A stretch of DNA of 42,237 nt from Mesorhizobium sp. M7A.F.Ca.US.006.01.1.1 (GTDB lineage Bacteria; Pseudomonadota; Alphaproteobacteria; Rhizobiales; Rhizobiaceae). A program made the position numbers and the translations under genes. Shown here in pieces: positions 16,848 through 25,671 of the stretch (positions within the stretch are counted from its first letter, which is position 1; each line of letters begins with the position of its first letter). The notes below the pieces were generated by a model that was not told the DNA's origin, did no database searches, and saw only the letters and a list, made by a program, of their open reading frames with translations. The stretch lies in contig NZ_RZQL01000026.1 of assembly GCF_003997935.1 (NCBI RefSeq), positions 1-42,237 of the forward strand, given 5' to 3'.

Positions 16848-18044
16848 ATGTTCAGAAATTCAGTTGGTGCGGCTATTGACGAAGCGATCGACGCTCCTGC
16901 GCTTATCGCGGCTTGCCAGGAGGTGGTACGCATCGAGAGCCTCACGGGCCAAGAGGCGAATGTCGCGAAATTCGTTGCCGAAAAGATGATCGAGCTTTCC
17001 TTTGACGACGTAAAAATCGATGCGAACGGAAATGTTATCGGGACGGTATTCGGTGATGGAACCGGGCCATCCGTGATGATCAACGGCCACATCGATCACG
17101 TCCCGGTTGGCGCCATGCAGAATCCGTTCTCCGGTGAACTTGTGGACGCCGCCCGTTGGGGCGAAAGCGGTCAGGCCATTTTCGGCCGTGGATCGTGTGA
17201 CATGAAGTGTAACGTTATCTCGGCCATCTATGCGGTGGGTGCCCTGCGGCGCAGCGGGCTAAAGCCGGGCGGCGATGTGATCGTTGTCGCCGACGTGGAG
17301 GAAGAGACGGACTCTCCCAAGGGTGTGAAGGCTGTTATCGAAAGCGGAATTCGCGCGGACTATGGAATCTCGGTGGAATCAACGAGGGGGCAAGTCTATC
17401 TCGGTCACCGCGGCAAGCTGGAGTTCGAGGTCTGCTTCCATGGGCGAACCTCCCATGCGTCGGAGCCGTCGAACGGCGTCAATGCGATCTATCTTTCGAC
17501 GGCGTTCATCGGTGCTTTGGAGCAATACGCTTCTACGCTGCCGGAAGACGAGCTTCTTGGCCCTGCCACGGTAGTCGTGACCGGCATGCATTCCTTCCCG
17601 GACAATGGCACCGCCGTCGTACCGGACCTCGTGAAGATGAGGGTCGACCGTCGCTACATCAGGGGAGAGGATGAAGAGAGCTGCCTGTCGGAAATCCGTC
17701 AAATACTAAAGTCCGCATACGGAGAAACCGAGGGGGGCAAGTGGAGCGCGGAAGTCACCAATCATTACCCGTTGATGTTCACCCCACAAACCAGCCTGGT
17801 GGCCCAAGCTGCCATCGTCGCCGCACTCGACGTCGACGACGCCGCCCCGGCAATCTCGGCCTGGCGTTTCGGTGTGAACGGCACGTTCATGAACGCGGCC
17901 GGCATCCCCACGATCGGTCTCGGCCCCGGCGATGAGAAGTGGGCTCACACACCTGAGGAGCACGTCGGGACCGCCGACCTCGTCAATTCCACGCGCAAGA
18001 TTGCCAGGGCGGTCATGGCTCTGACCAAAAGCGGGGAGGCCTGA
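16848..18044 (+). CDS. M20 family metallohydrolase (DapE/ArgE/YgeY-like)
   Basis: A 398-residue zinc hydrolase of the M20 family, different from the one at 8251. H81 and D83 lie in INGHIDHVP, D118 in GRGSCDMK and the acidic run E151-E153 in DVEEETDSPKG. The pattern resembles the YgeY/DapE branch more than ArgE. It starts the operon containing the AruI-like decarboxylase, whose ATG begins one base after this stop codon. It may hydrolyse an N-acyl or N-carbamoyl group from the amino acid that feeds the pathway. That role is inferred from position alone. Confidence 0.87.
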   Translation: MFRNSVGAAIDEAIDAPALIAACQEVVRIESLTGQEANVAKFVAEKMIELSFDDVKIDANGNVIGTVFGDGTGPSVMINGHIDHVPVGAMQNPFSGELVDAARWGESGQAIFGRGSCDMKCNVISAIYAVGALRRSGLKPGGDVIVVADVEEETDSPKGVKAVIESGIRADYGISVESTRGQVYLGHRGKLEFEVCFHGRTSHASEPSNGVNAIYLSTAFIGALEQYASTLPEDELLGPATVVVTGMHSFPDNGTAVVPDLVKMRVDRRYIRGEDEESCLSEIRQILKSAYGETEGGKWSAEVTNHYPLMFTPQTSLVAQAAIVAALDVDDAAPAISAWRFGVNGTFMNAAGIPTIGLGPGDEKWAHTPEEHVGTADLVNSTRKIARAVMALTKSGEA

Positions 18045-18045
18045 T

Positions 18046-19692
18046 ATGGGTGACAAAAGGGAAATCGTCGAGACGACCGTGGCCGATGCCATTCTTCGTC
18101 TCATGGAATCCTATGGGATCGACACGATCTTCTCCATTCCTGGGGTGCACACCGTCGACTTCTATAAATCCCTTCCCGAACGGCGGATCAGGCACGTGAC
18201 GCCTCGGCACGAGCAGGGCGGAGCGTTCATGGCATACGGCTACGCCTTCGCGACCGGCCGACCGGCCGCGTGCATGCTCATAACCGGGCCCGGTGTGCTC
18301 AACGCTGCTACAGGTATTGCCGAAGCCTATTCGGACTCCATTCCGGTGTTCGTGATCGCCACGAACAACTTGCGCGGAGAAATCGGTGTTGGCCGCGGCG
18401 CCCTGCACGAGACCAAGTCGCAGTCCGCTGTCCAGGAGCAGATTGCTGCTTTCACCCATTCCTTGCTCGAGCCTTCAAACATCGAGGAGGTTTTCCACCG
18501 GGCCATGTCGTCAATGGAGGTGTCGCGTCCGCGGCCAGCCTTGATCGAAGTTCCGAGAGACCTCCTCAGTTCGAAGGTAGCGGTGCCCGGCGAGCAAGCG
18601 CTCCAACTGTATAGACCCGGGCCCCACCCGGATGTGATCAGCCGAGTCTCCTCGATGCTAATGGGCGCCAAGCGCCCCATCATGATCGTCGGCGGAGGAG
18701 CTCGCAGCGCGAACCGAGAAGTCCTGGCGCTCGCGGAGCAACTTGGCATTCCCGTGGTGACGACGAATACCGGTAAGGGAATCCTGCCGGAAACCCATCC
18801 CCTTTCCCTTGGCTCAAGTCTTCCTTTCCCTCCGATGCACCGCGCGATCGAGGATGCCGACGTCGTGCTGGCAGTGGGGACGGAACTCAGTGAGACGGAC
18901 CTGCTCTACACCTGCAAGAGTTACCGGATAAATGGTGCGTTGATCAGGATCGATATCGATCCGCGACAGTTGACCATGAACTATCTCCCGCGCATCGCAA
19001 TGCTCTCCGATGCGAAGGTCGCGCTCCAGGCGATAGTCGAAGGGTGCGGCGATGCCGACGCTAATCAGAGAGAAATCGCTCAGCGACGGGTCGCCGACAT
19101 CAGGTCGGCAGTGGGAAAAGACTCCGGTTGGTCCGCGGAGTCCCACAAGCACAAGCCGATCCTGAGGGCCATAGCGGCAGCGCTTGATCCGAATGCCGTC
19201 ATCTGCGCCGATTCCACTCAACTTGCATACACAGGTAATCACTTCTTCCCATCGAAAGAGCCCGGCACATGGCTGTTCCCGAACGGCTACGGCACGCTCG
19301 GAAGCGCCCTCCCCGCCGCCATCGGAGCGAAGATCGGCTGCCCGGATCGTCAGGTGGTGGCGATCGTCGGCGACGGCAGCTTCCTCTACACGATCGAAGA
19401 ACTCACCTCGGCAGTTGAGAATGAAGTCAGCCTTCCGATCATTCTCTGGAACAACCGAGCATATGGCGAAATCCGAGATGCAATGATTGCGTCGGACATC
19501 CCCACGGTGGGCGTGGATCTCTACACGCCCGACTTCCAGATGATTGCGATGGGCTTCGGATGCCATGCCGTTCAAATTGAATCGCTCGAACAACTCAGCC
19601 GTGAGCTCAAGGAAGCTTTCAAGAGAAACAGACCGACACTGCTCCAGATAGACAACGACGCGGCAATGTTTTCAGGCGCTGGCGTGACATGA
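18046..19692 (+). CDS. aruI: 2-ketoarginine (5-guanidino-2-oxopentanoate) decarboxylase, AruI-like
   Basis: A 548-residue thiamine-diphosphate enzyme of the acetolactate synthase/pyruvate decarboxylase group. The N-terminal domain has the cofactor-activating glutamate E56 in PRHEQGG and the TGPGVLNAATGIAEA loop. The TPP/Mg motif runs from GDGS at 442 to the NN pair near 469-470 (ILWNNRAYGEIRD). From memory, DSTQLAYTGN, NGYGTLG and the end of the TPP domain match Pseudomonas AruI closely. AruI decarboxylates 2-ketoarginine to 4-guanidinobutyraldehyde. Good ribosome site GGGAGG. It overlaps the next gene by four bases. An acetolactate synthase is the main alternative but fits the neighbours poorly. 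Confidence 0.85.
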   Translation: MGDKREIVETTVADAILRLMESYGIDTIFSIPGVHTVDFYKSLPERRIRHVTPRHEQGGAFMAYGYAFATGRPAACMLITGPGVLNAATGIAEAYSDSIPVFVIATNNLRGEIGVGRGALHETKSQSAVQEQIAAFTHSLLEPSNIEEVFHRAMSSMEVSRPRPALIEVPRDLLSSKVAVPGEQALQLYRPGPHPDVISRVSSMLMGAKRPIMIVGGGARSANREVLALAEQLGIPVVTTNTGKGILPETHPLSLGSSLPFPPMHRAIEDADVVLAVGTELSETDLLYTCKSYRINGALIRIDIDPRQLTMNYLPRIAMLSDAKVALQAIVEGCGDADANQREIAQRRVADIRSAVGKDSGWSAESHKHKPILRAIAAALDPNAVICADSTQLAYTGNHFFPSKEPGTWLFPNGYGTLGSALPAAIGAKIGCPDRQVVAIVGDGSFLYTIEELTSAVENEVSLPIILWNNRAYGEIRDAMIASDIPTVGVDLYTPDFQMIAMGFGCHAVQIESLEQLSRELKEAFKRNRPTLLQIDNDAAMFSGAGVT

Positions 19693-21047
19693 ACAGCGAG
19701 ACCCTTGAGGCTAGCCTGCGGCAAGTCGTGGGCGGGTCGAATGTCATTGCCGGGCCTCAAGATGGCCCGGCGCTTGTCGTCAGACCCGGGACCACCGAGG
19801 CAGTGGCGGAGTGCCTGAAGCTCTTTCATGAGCACCAGGCTCCAGTGGTCACGCTGGGGGGGCTCACCGGACTCGTGCATGGTACCCACACGCCATCGCA
19901 CTACTTCGGAATTTCCACCGAGAGGCTAAACAAGATCGAGAGCTTCGACCCGAGCACGCGCCTGCTTGTGGTGGGGGCGGGAACGAAGTTGGAGGCGGTC
20001 CATGATTTCGCTGCGGAGCACGAACTGCGGTATGGCGTCGATCTTGGCGCTCGAGGCAGTTGCACCATCGGTGGAAACATCGCCACGAACGCGGGGGGGA
20101 ATTCCGTCATCCGCTTTGGCATGACACGATCCAATGTTGTCGGCCTTGAAGTGGTCCTTTCCGACGGGTCGATCCTTACCGATCTAAGGGGCTTACCCAA
20201 GAACAACGCCGGCTACGATCTAAAACAGATGTTCATCGGCTCCGAAGGAACGCTAGGGGTCGTGACCAAGGCTTTGCTGAAGCTCGGCCCGCGCCCGGCC
20301 GGCACGGCGAGTGTTCTGTTGGCACTCAACCACCTCAACAGCGCGCTCACGGTGATGGAAGCGTTAGAAAGAGGCTGCGGCCATTCTTTGCTGGCCTTGG
20401 AGATTATGTGGAACCGCTATTTCGAGAAAGTGAGCACCGCACTGTCGGAAGAAACACCTCCGCTTCCATCGGGCCATCCCGTTTATCTTCTCGCCCAGGT
20501 CGAGGGCATGGATAGTGGCGAACAAGCAGTCGACAGTTTGGTCGGAGCTTTGGAGGGAATCGACGACATTATCGATAGCGCGCTGGCGACGACACCTGTC
20601 CAGGAGAGCCGTCTCTGGTCCATCCGTGATGGGTCCGATGTCATCGAGCGAGCCCATAAACATGTGCTTTCGTTTGACGTCAGCATGCGACCACATAACT
20701 ATGCGGCTTACATCGCAGACGTCGAGGCGCGCCTCAAAGCCCGAATATCAGACGCCGTCGCCTACTATTTCGGGCATCTCGCGGACGGCAATATTCACTT
20801 CATGATAGGACACGACGGGTCCTCGTCCGATGCGACACGCATTATCGAGGAATGCGTATACGACGCCTTGGCGTACTACGAACCGTCTTCGATTTCTGCA
20901 GAACATGGGATCGGCCGAGAGAAGGCCGCGCATCTTTGGCGATCACGGTCCACTGTCGAAATCGCAGCGATGAACCGCATCCGCGTTGCACTCGATCCTG
21001 CAGGAATTCTAAATCCTCATATATCGTATGAACCCAGAATCTTTTGA
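19689..21047 (+). CDS. FAD-linked D-2-hydroxyacid dehydrogenase/oxidase (GlcD/D-LDH family)
   Basis: A 452-residue flavoprotein of the GlcD/D-2-hydroxyglutarate dehydrogenase family. The FAD_binding_4 domain shows LGGLTGLVHG and GGNIATNAGGNSVIRFG. The C-terminal FAD-oxidase domain carries the metal-binding HLADGNIH and SAEHGIGREK motifs. Its ATG overlaps the aruI stop codon as ATGA, so the two are translationally coupled. The family oxidises D-2-hydroxyacids to 2-oxoacids. Coupled to a 2-oxoacid decarboxylase, it could make 2-ketoarginine from a 2-hydroxy analogue of arginine. That substrate is inferred from gene order, and glycolate or D-lactate cannot be excluded. Confidence 0.88.
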   Translation: MNSETLEASLRQVVGGSNVIAGPQDGPALVVRPGTTEAVAECLKLFHEHQAPVVTLGGLTGLVHGTHTPSHYFGISTERLNKIESFDPSTRLLVVGAGTKLEAVHDFAAEHELRYGVDLGARGSCTIGGNIATNAGGNSVIRFGMTRSNVVGLEVVLSDGSILTDLRGLPKNNAGYDLKQMFIGSEGTLGVVTKALLKLGPRPAGTASVLLALNHLNSALTVMEALERGCGHSLLALEIMWNRYFEKVSTALSEETPPLPSGHPVYLLAQVEGMDSGEQAVDSLVGALEGIDDIIDSALATTPVQESRLWSIRDGSDVIERAHKHVLSFDVSMRPHNYAAYIADVEARLKARISDAVAYYFGHLADGNIHFMIGHDGSSSDATRIIEECVYDALAYYEPSSISAEHGIGREKAAHLWRSRSTVEIAAMNRIRVALDPAGILNPHISYEPRIF

Positions 21048-21280
21048 TGCTCAACACGCATCAGTTCGTTAAGGGGAGCAACGGTGCGCGCTACAGCCTG
21101 ATATTTTCCCCGGCACAACGTGCGGACTTCATATTTTGGATCTGTCGCTCTCTATCTGCATTCCCCGTCATGAGGCAATGAATGTCGAGCAGCCTGGATG
21201 CCGTAACAGGTCGTGACGAAGTGATGATCGTGAGTCACCGCGCCCAACGAGTATTTATGGCTCTGCTATTTACCTCCTGT

Positions 21281-22438
21281 TCAGCTCGCGGCGATCATAT
21301 CCTGATTGACGTCGGCGATCGTTTGGCAGCCGCTCATGTCCATTGTCCGAGCGAGTTCTTCCTTAAGTATTCTCATCATTGCAATAGCTCCGGCCTTTCC
21401 GCCGGCGGCAGTGCCATACAGCATGCTACGTCCCAGCAGGACCGCCTTCGCCCCACTAGCCAGAAGCTTGAAGACATCGCTGCCGCGCTGAACCGAGCTG
21501 TCGGCCAGCACTGTCATTGCCGGGCCAACGCAGTCGACTATTCCGCGGAGTACGTCGATTGGCGCAATCGCGCTGTCCAGATTACGTCCGCCGTGGTTCG
21601 ATACGACGATGCCGTCGGCGCCGACGCGTTTGGCTTCGAGCGCGTCCTCTTGCCGGAGGAGGCCTTTGATCACCATGGTCCCTTTCCAGCGGTCGCGAAT
21701 TCTGCCCATGTGGTCCCAACTTAGATTTGGCATAAAATCCAAGGGGTCTCCCCGGTCTCTCCTGAGTAGATTCTTCCGGTATTGATCAGGATAGTTTGCG
21801 AAAGTGGGCACCCCTTCCGTCACGACATAGCGCCCAAAAACGCCGAGAGCCCAGCGCGGATGCATGGCAACATCAAAAACATTGCGAAGCGCAAATCGGA
21901 GAGGAACATCAAAACCGTTTCTAACGTTGAACTCCCGGTTCGGCAGAACGGGAGTATCCACGGTGACGACAATCGTTCGAACGCCTGAACTCCAGGCTTT
22001 GTCCATCAGTTCGAACGAGATTTCTTCTTTGTCCCACAGGTAGAGTTGAAACCATATCGGCACTGAGGTTGCACGAGCGACGGCCGCAATCGAAGTTATC
22101 GCCTCCGTCGCAGCTGTGAACGGAATGCCAAACTCCGCCGCAGCCTTGGCGAGTTCCACCTCACCATTGAAGTAGACCAATCCTGCGAAAGCCGTCGGCG
22201 TGACCACCAGTGGAGCGCAATATTCGTGACCGAAGAGCGAAATCGTCGTCGATCTGTTTGATCCGCTTCGTAAGGCATACGGTTTGATCTTGATCCGATC
22301 GAAAGCAGCTCTGTTTCCAGCCAGCGCCCGCTCGTCTTCGGCTCCCCGATCAATGTATTCGAAGATCCCTCGCGGCAGGCGACGTTTTGCAATTTCTCGC
22401 GCCTCTGCAAAATTAAGGAAACCGACTTGATCCGTCAC
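21281..22438 (-). CDS. FMN-dependent L-2-hydroxyacid dehydrogenase (LldD/MdlB family)
   Basis: A 385-residue FMN alpha-hydroxyacid dehydrogenase. Visible features are the substrate/FMN loop TPTAFAGLVY, QLYLW, VTVDTPV, the catalytic lysine in VIKGL and the active-site SNHGGRNLDS. The start is GTG, with GGGGGTGA just upstream. It is read towards the GlcD-type gene, separated by 233 bases. The two flavoenzymes belong to families with opposite substrate stereochemistry (D for GlcD, L for this one), so both isomers of one hydroxyacid might be used. Lactate or mandelate are the textbook substrates; the real one is not known. Confidence 0.88.
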   Translation of the reverse strand: MTDQVGFLNFAEAREIAKRRLPRGIFEYIDRGAEDERALAGNRAAFDRIKIKPYALRSGSNRSTTISLFGHEYCAPLVVTPTAFAGLVYFNGEVELAKAAAEFGIPFTAATEAITSIAAVARATSVPIWFQLYLWDKEEISFELMDKAWSSGVRTIVVTVDTPVLPNREFNVRNGFDVPLRFALRNVFDVAMHPRWALGVFGRYVVTEGVPTFANYPDQYRKNLLRRDRGDPLDFMPNLSWDHMGRIRDRWKGTMVIKGLLRQEDALEAKRVGADGIVVSNHGGRNLDSAIAPIDVLRGIVDCVGPAMTVLADSSVQRGSDVFKLLASGAKAVLLGRSMLYGTAAGGKAGAIAMMRILKEELARTMDMSGCQTIADVNQDMIAAS

Positions 22439-22532
22439 GCTTCACCCCCAATTTCCGCTTCTCGACAATGGCCAGTTTTGTAGATCAGGCGTCGAGACGA
22501 CACGGCGACTCAGTGCGGATTGCAAATACAAC

Positions 22533-22661
22533 TGGGTCTGCCAGGACTTTGCCAAACTTAGTCGCCGTTGCCTTCGACGACCACGGCCGCCAGGTGACGG
22601 CTGCATCGACAGTGCCCGCGACAGATGCGGTGCCCGCATCGCCCGACTTTCTGTCGATTGC
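22533..22661 (-). pseudogene. Relic of a NitT/TauT binding-protein gene
   Basis: The minus strand encodes AIDRKSGDAGTASVAGTVDA followed by AVTWRPWSSKATATKFGK. This aligns with the middle of the binding protein at 10528, which reads VIDMKSGDAGAAFVAGSVDA then AVTWQPWLSKAAATDFGK. Only about 43 codons remain recognisable, and the flanking translation is unrelated, so it is a fragment and not a gene. It is diverged at the DNA level as well, so it is either an old duplication or the remains of a related transporter. Confidence 0.75.
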
Positions 22662-22795
22662 GTGACGTCCTTCAGGGCAAGGCCGCCTCATCGACAGCCT
22701 GGCGGAGAGAACTGGAAAGCGGAGCCCTCTCGGACTCCGATTTCCAGTTCTTTTCACTAGATCAAGCCTGGGCTGAGTCAGCATTGTCACGCTGA

Positions 22796-23002
22796 TCATT
22801 TACAGGTCGACAGGCCAAGATATTGACCCCATTCGCGCTTGGCAGGATCGTCGGGAATGCAGCCATATTTCACATATGTCATGTGCGATGGGACGGATTC
22901 CGTTGATGAAACGAGGACCAACACCAATGCAAACGCCGCACAAACAGACCCCGCGAGGACCACATACCAAAGACTGTTCGGAAACCACCGAGAACCGGAC
23001 AT
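22796..23002 (-). CDS. Small single-pass membrane protein, unknown
   Basis: A possible 68-residue protein. One hydrophobic helix (WYVVLAGSVCAAFALVLVLV) occupies residues 12-31, followed by a polar tail with two cysteines. The ATG at 23002 has AGAAGGA nine bases upstream. The frame stays open farther upstream, but that part is not protein-like. I recognise no family. It lies in a decayed stretch, so it may be a remnant. Confidence 0.45.
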   Translation of the reverse strand: MSGSRWFPNSLWYVVLAGSVCAAFALVLVLVSSTESVPSHMTYVKYGCIPDDPAKREWGQYLGLSTCK

Positions 23003-23990
23003 GCTTATATTTCCTTCTGATCCCCCGGTTGTGGAATCTTGGCCGCGATTGAGATCACCATCATCGTGGGATCGGCCCCGCTGAAACGCTTCAGAACTGT
23101 GGAACTCATGCCAATGATGTCGACCACAAAGAAAAGCTTGGATGTCAAACTTAACGGGGGCAGCTCGAAGATAATGCCTGAATCGTCTGTTCAAACGCAC
23201 ACCCATGTGTCTCAAGTGGTCTACGCTCGCCTTAAATTCCATAAAGTAATTTGTGTAAAACCGCCGTTTGACAGCATCAAACCTGGGCAGATGCACGAGC
23301 GCCTCGACTGTGGAATAGAGGAGGCGCTCAATCCGGGCGGGTCGAGAGACGGAGTGTCGGTCCTGCGCCGCTCATTCAGTCAGAGAAGCCAAAGGGGGCT
23401 TCAGTTCGCCTTTAGTCATCCGATAGTATGTTTCGGCCAAGAGGGGGCTCCGATCGAGACGTAAACCACGCCGAGCACCGATGAGCGAATGTCGGCCACG
23501 GGTTGCAGCCCTACTTCGTATAATTTCTTTAGCCGAGCCCCATCGCCGCTCACCGGTATGACATGTCGCTGGAATTCGCATCTGCGTACACAACCACTCT
23601 GGACGCGACCAATTGGTGGCAGCAGCGCAACCAAAAGCGTGCGATTACTCCAGCCCGCCAGGATGGTGGGCTTTAGTTAATACAAGCGCCGGAATGGTCC
23701 GGGCTCACGGATACCTGAATGGCCGTCCTCAACAACGCCACCACCGTGCACAGCTAAGACTGGTACGCTTGCCAGAGAGGTCCGTTCCGTGAGCCGAGCC
23801 CCACGGCAGTTCCCGGCTAGAAACAAGACCGATCCAGCGGCAGACTGGCGCCAAGCTGAGACCACATGGGCGCTCCAAATGATCCTTGACTGCAAAGGAG
23901 GCACTCAGCTAAGTATCTGCTATTACTTCATAAATTTGGACACTGCAATGCAGAATGAGGATCCTGGCGCCCCAGCCATGTTCCGGCAGC
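23003..23990. other. About 1 kb with no recognisable gene
   Basis: Short open frames exist on both strands, but none has a good start, ribosome site or known family. A minus-strand stretch near 23440-23580 (HVIPVSGDGARLKKLYEVG) looks protein-like and may be the remains of a gene. The region joins the catabolic block to the IS element and reads as decayed DNA. Confidence 0.5.
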
Positions 23991-23992
23991 TA

Positions 23993-25006
23993 GAGCACGT
24001 CCCGTTTATTCCGAGTCATATCCGGCGGCCTTGAATTAGTTCCGGCTTTCCGCTGGGGTGAAAAGGTCGATGAGCGATCCGACGGCGTTCCACAGGGCTG
24101 TGATTGTCCTCTCGGCTTTGGCACGCATAAGAGCCTTGAGTTTTGAGAAGGCGTTGTCGATCTGAAGTCGGGGCTGTAGGGCGGCAGGAACATGAGCCTC
24201 GCGCCGGTCGTCTCGATCGCTTCGCGGACGCCGGACAGGCAGGTTGTCCATGATGACAACGTCGCCCTCCGCAGGGCCGGAACCAGAACCTGCTCGACAT
24301 AGGCCAGGAACACGTTACCGTTCATGGCGCCGTCCTAGACGAACGGAGCGGTCATGCCCGTCAGCCGTAGCGCGCCGGTGAAGGTGGTGGTCTTCCAATG
24401 GCCGTGCGGCACCCCGGCCCGGCAGCGCTCACCGCGCGGCGCACGTCCCCGCAGACGGGCCATCTTGGTCGACAGCCCGGTCTCATCAATAAAGACGAGC
24501 TTCGCCGGATCGAGCTGGCTGTCGAACCAAGGGCGACGGCACTTCAGGATGTCGGGCGGTCCTGCTCCAATGCGTGTGCGGACTTTTTGAACGTCCACCC
24601 GTGGCCGCCAAGCCACGCGCCCAGGCACTGCGGCTGATCCGGACCGACCGCTCGTTCCCAAGCCGCTCCACCATCTCGTTCAGCGTGATGTCCTTACGAT
24701 CATCGATCAGCCGAACGATGAAGGCTTCGTGAGCATCAAGGCTGGATGCGCGTTGGCGGCCTTGCGGGCGCGGCGTCCGCTCGCCGATCTTTGCCCTGGC
24801 GATCCAACGGATCGCGCTCGATTTGCCGACGCCGAACCGCGCCGCAGCCTGCCGCGCCGACATGCCGGCCTCCGAGGCCTTCAGAACTCGGGACCGAAGA
24901 TCTTCGCTCAGTGCTCTTCCCATCATCCACCTCATGAATTTGATATTGAATCACCCGCGAACGCTGTCGTCGCATCACAATCATTCATCGATCACAGGAC
25001 GTGCTC
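23993..25006 (-). mobile_element. IS630-family insertion sequence, inactivated
   Basis: The ends are the inverted repeats GAGCACGTCC (left) and GGACGTGCTC (right), each flanked outside by TA (23991-23992 and 25007-25008), the target duplicated by IS630/Tc1 elements. The interior encodes an IS630 transposase on the minus strand, broken at several points. Total length is about 1 kb, normal for the family. It interrupts the decayed stretch before the phage-like segment. Confidence 0.85.
24006..24923 (-). pseudogene. IS630-family transposase, with frameshifts and stop codons
   Basis: The N-terminal helix-turn-helix (MSARQAAARFGVGKSSAIRW) and the catalytic KLVFIDETG, MDNLP and LPPYSPDF motifs are all recognisable on the minus strand but lie in different frames. 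I see a frame change after about 90 codons, an in-frame TAG after TAPFV near 24340, further shifts around the MDNLP and SPDF motifs, and a TAA replacing a tyrosine codon close to the end. The element therefore cannot make its own transposase. Confidence 0.85.
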
Positions 25007-25344
25007 TAAATTGGCTTCGAGCCCATTGAGCAGCACCTTTCGCTTTGCCACTTTGCCGCGTTAAACACGGACGATCCGCGGCAATTCCAGTCTGCATATT
25101 ATGCGACTTGGCTTTCTACCACCAATCACGTTGCCCGCGTGGGATGCGGCCGAGGCTGGGCCTCGCTGGGAGCACGCATTAAAATTGTGGCATATTAGCA
25201 ACAGCAACAGCGCTTTATCGTATGATTGATAGATTTGACAGTCATTTTGATGTTTTTTGATAGTTTTTGAGGTGAGCATCAGACGGGAAAATCTCTATAG
25301 CGTTTGGCATGGAGTTCTCCGTGCGATCGCAAGGAGAATTCAGC
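25007..25344. other. Intergenic region between the IS element and the phage-like operon
   Basis: A 62-codon frame without a start runs from the IS end to about 25198, but it matches nothing I know. From 25180 to 25290 the DNA becomes AT-rich (GATGTTTTTTGATAGTTTTTGAGG), which would suit a promoter for the operon starting at 25345. No specific -35/-10 pair is clear. Confidence 0.4.
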
Positions 25345-25671
25345 ATGGTCCCATCCCTAACAATTCGAATAGTGGCCCTCGAAGATATCTTGCCGAGGGC
25401 ACGTTTTCGTGTTCGGCGGTCATCGAGGAAAAGAACTTCGTTTGAAGAAATCCAAGACTGCGGTCGACCAGTTCGCTTCATTACAACCGAAGAAATCGAA
25501 GGCGAGATCCACGTCGTCGACGGCGCGGATCTGCTGCTCCAAGCCCGCTATGCGGGCAGCAAGGAGATACTGACCGCCGACATAGGCGAATTTACCCATC
25601 AGGAGAGGCTAGCCATCAGGCTCCACTTGGCCTTGGATTACACCGACTCTCGCTCGGGAGCCGTGAGATGA
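25345..25671 (+). CDS. Small ParB-like protein
   Basis: A 108-residue protein whose pattern follows a short ParB N-terminal fold: LEDILPRARFRVR, then GEIHVVDGADLLLQARYAG and HQERLAIRLHLAL, as in DGxxRLxAAxxxG and the following helix of ParB-like proteins. The ATG at 25345 has AAGGAG eight bases upstream, better than the ATG at 25309. It overlaps the next gene by four bases (ATGA). The next gene also starts with a ParB domain, so the pair may act together, for example on phage or plasmid DNA. The assignment to ParB is by pattern only. Confidence 0.6.
   Translation: MVPSLTIRIVALEDILPRARFRVRRSSRKRTSFEEIQDCGRPVRFITTEEIEGEIHVVDGADLLLQARYAGSKEILTADIGEFTHQERLAIRLHLALDYTDSRSGAVR

Noticed and set aside
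20525..20540. GTCGACAGT inside the GlcD-type gene
   Set aside because: It is coding sequence and lacks the full TGTCGACA core, so it is taken as chance.
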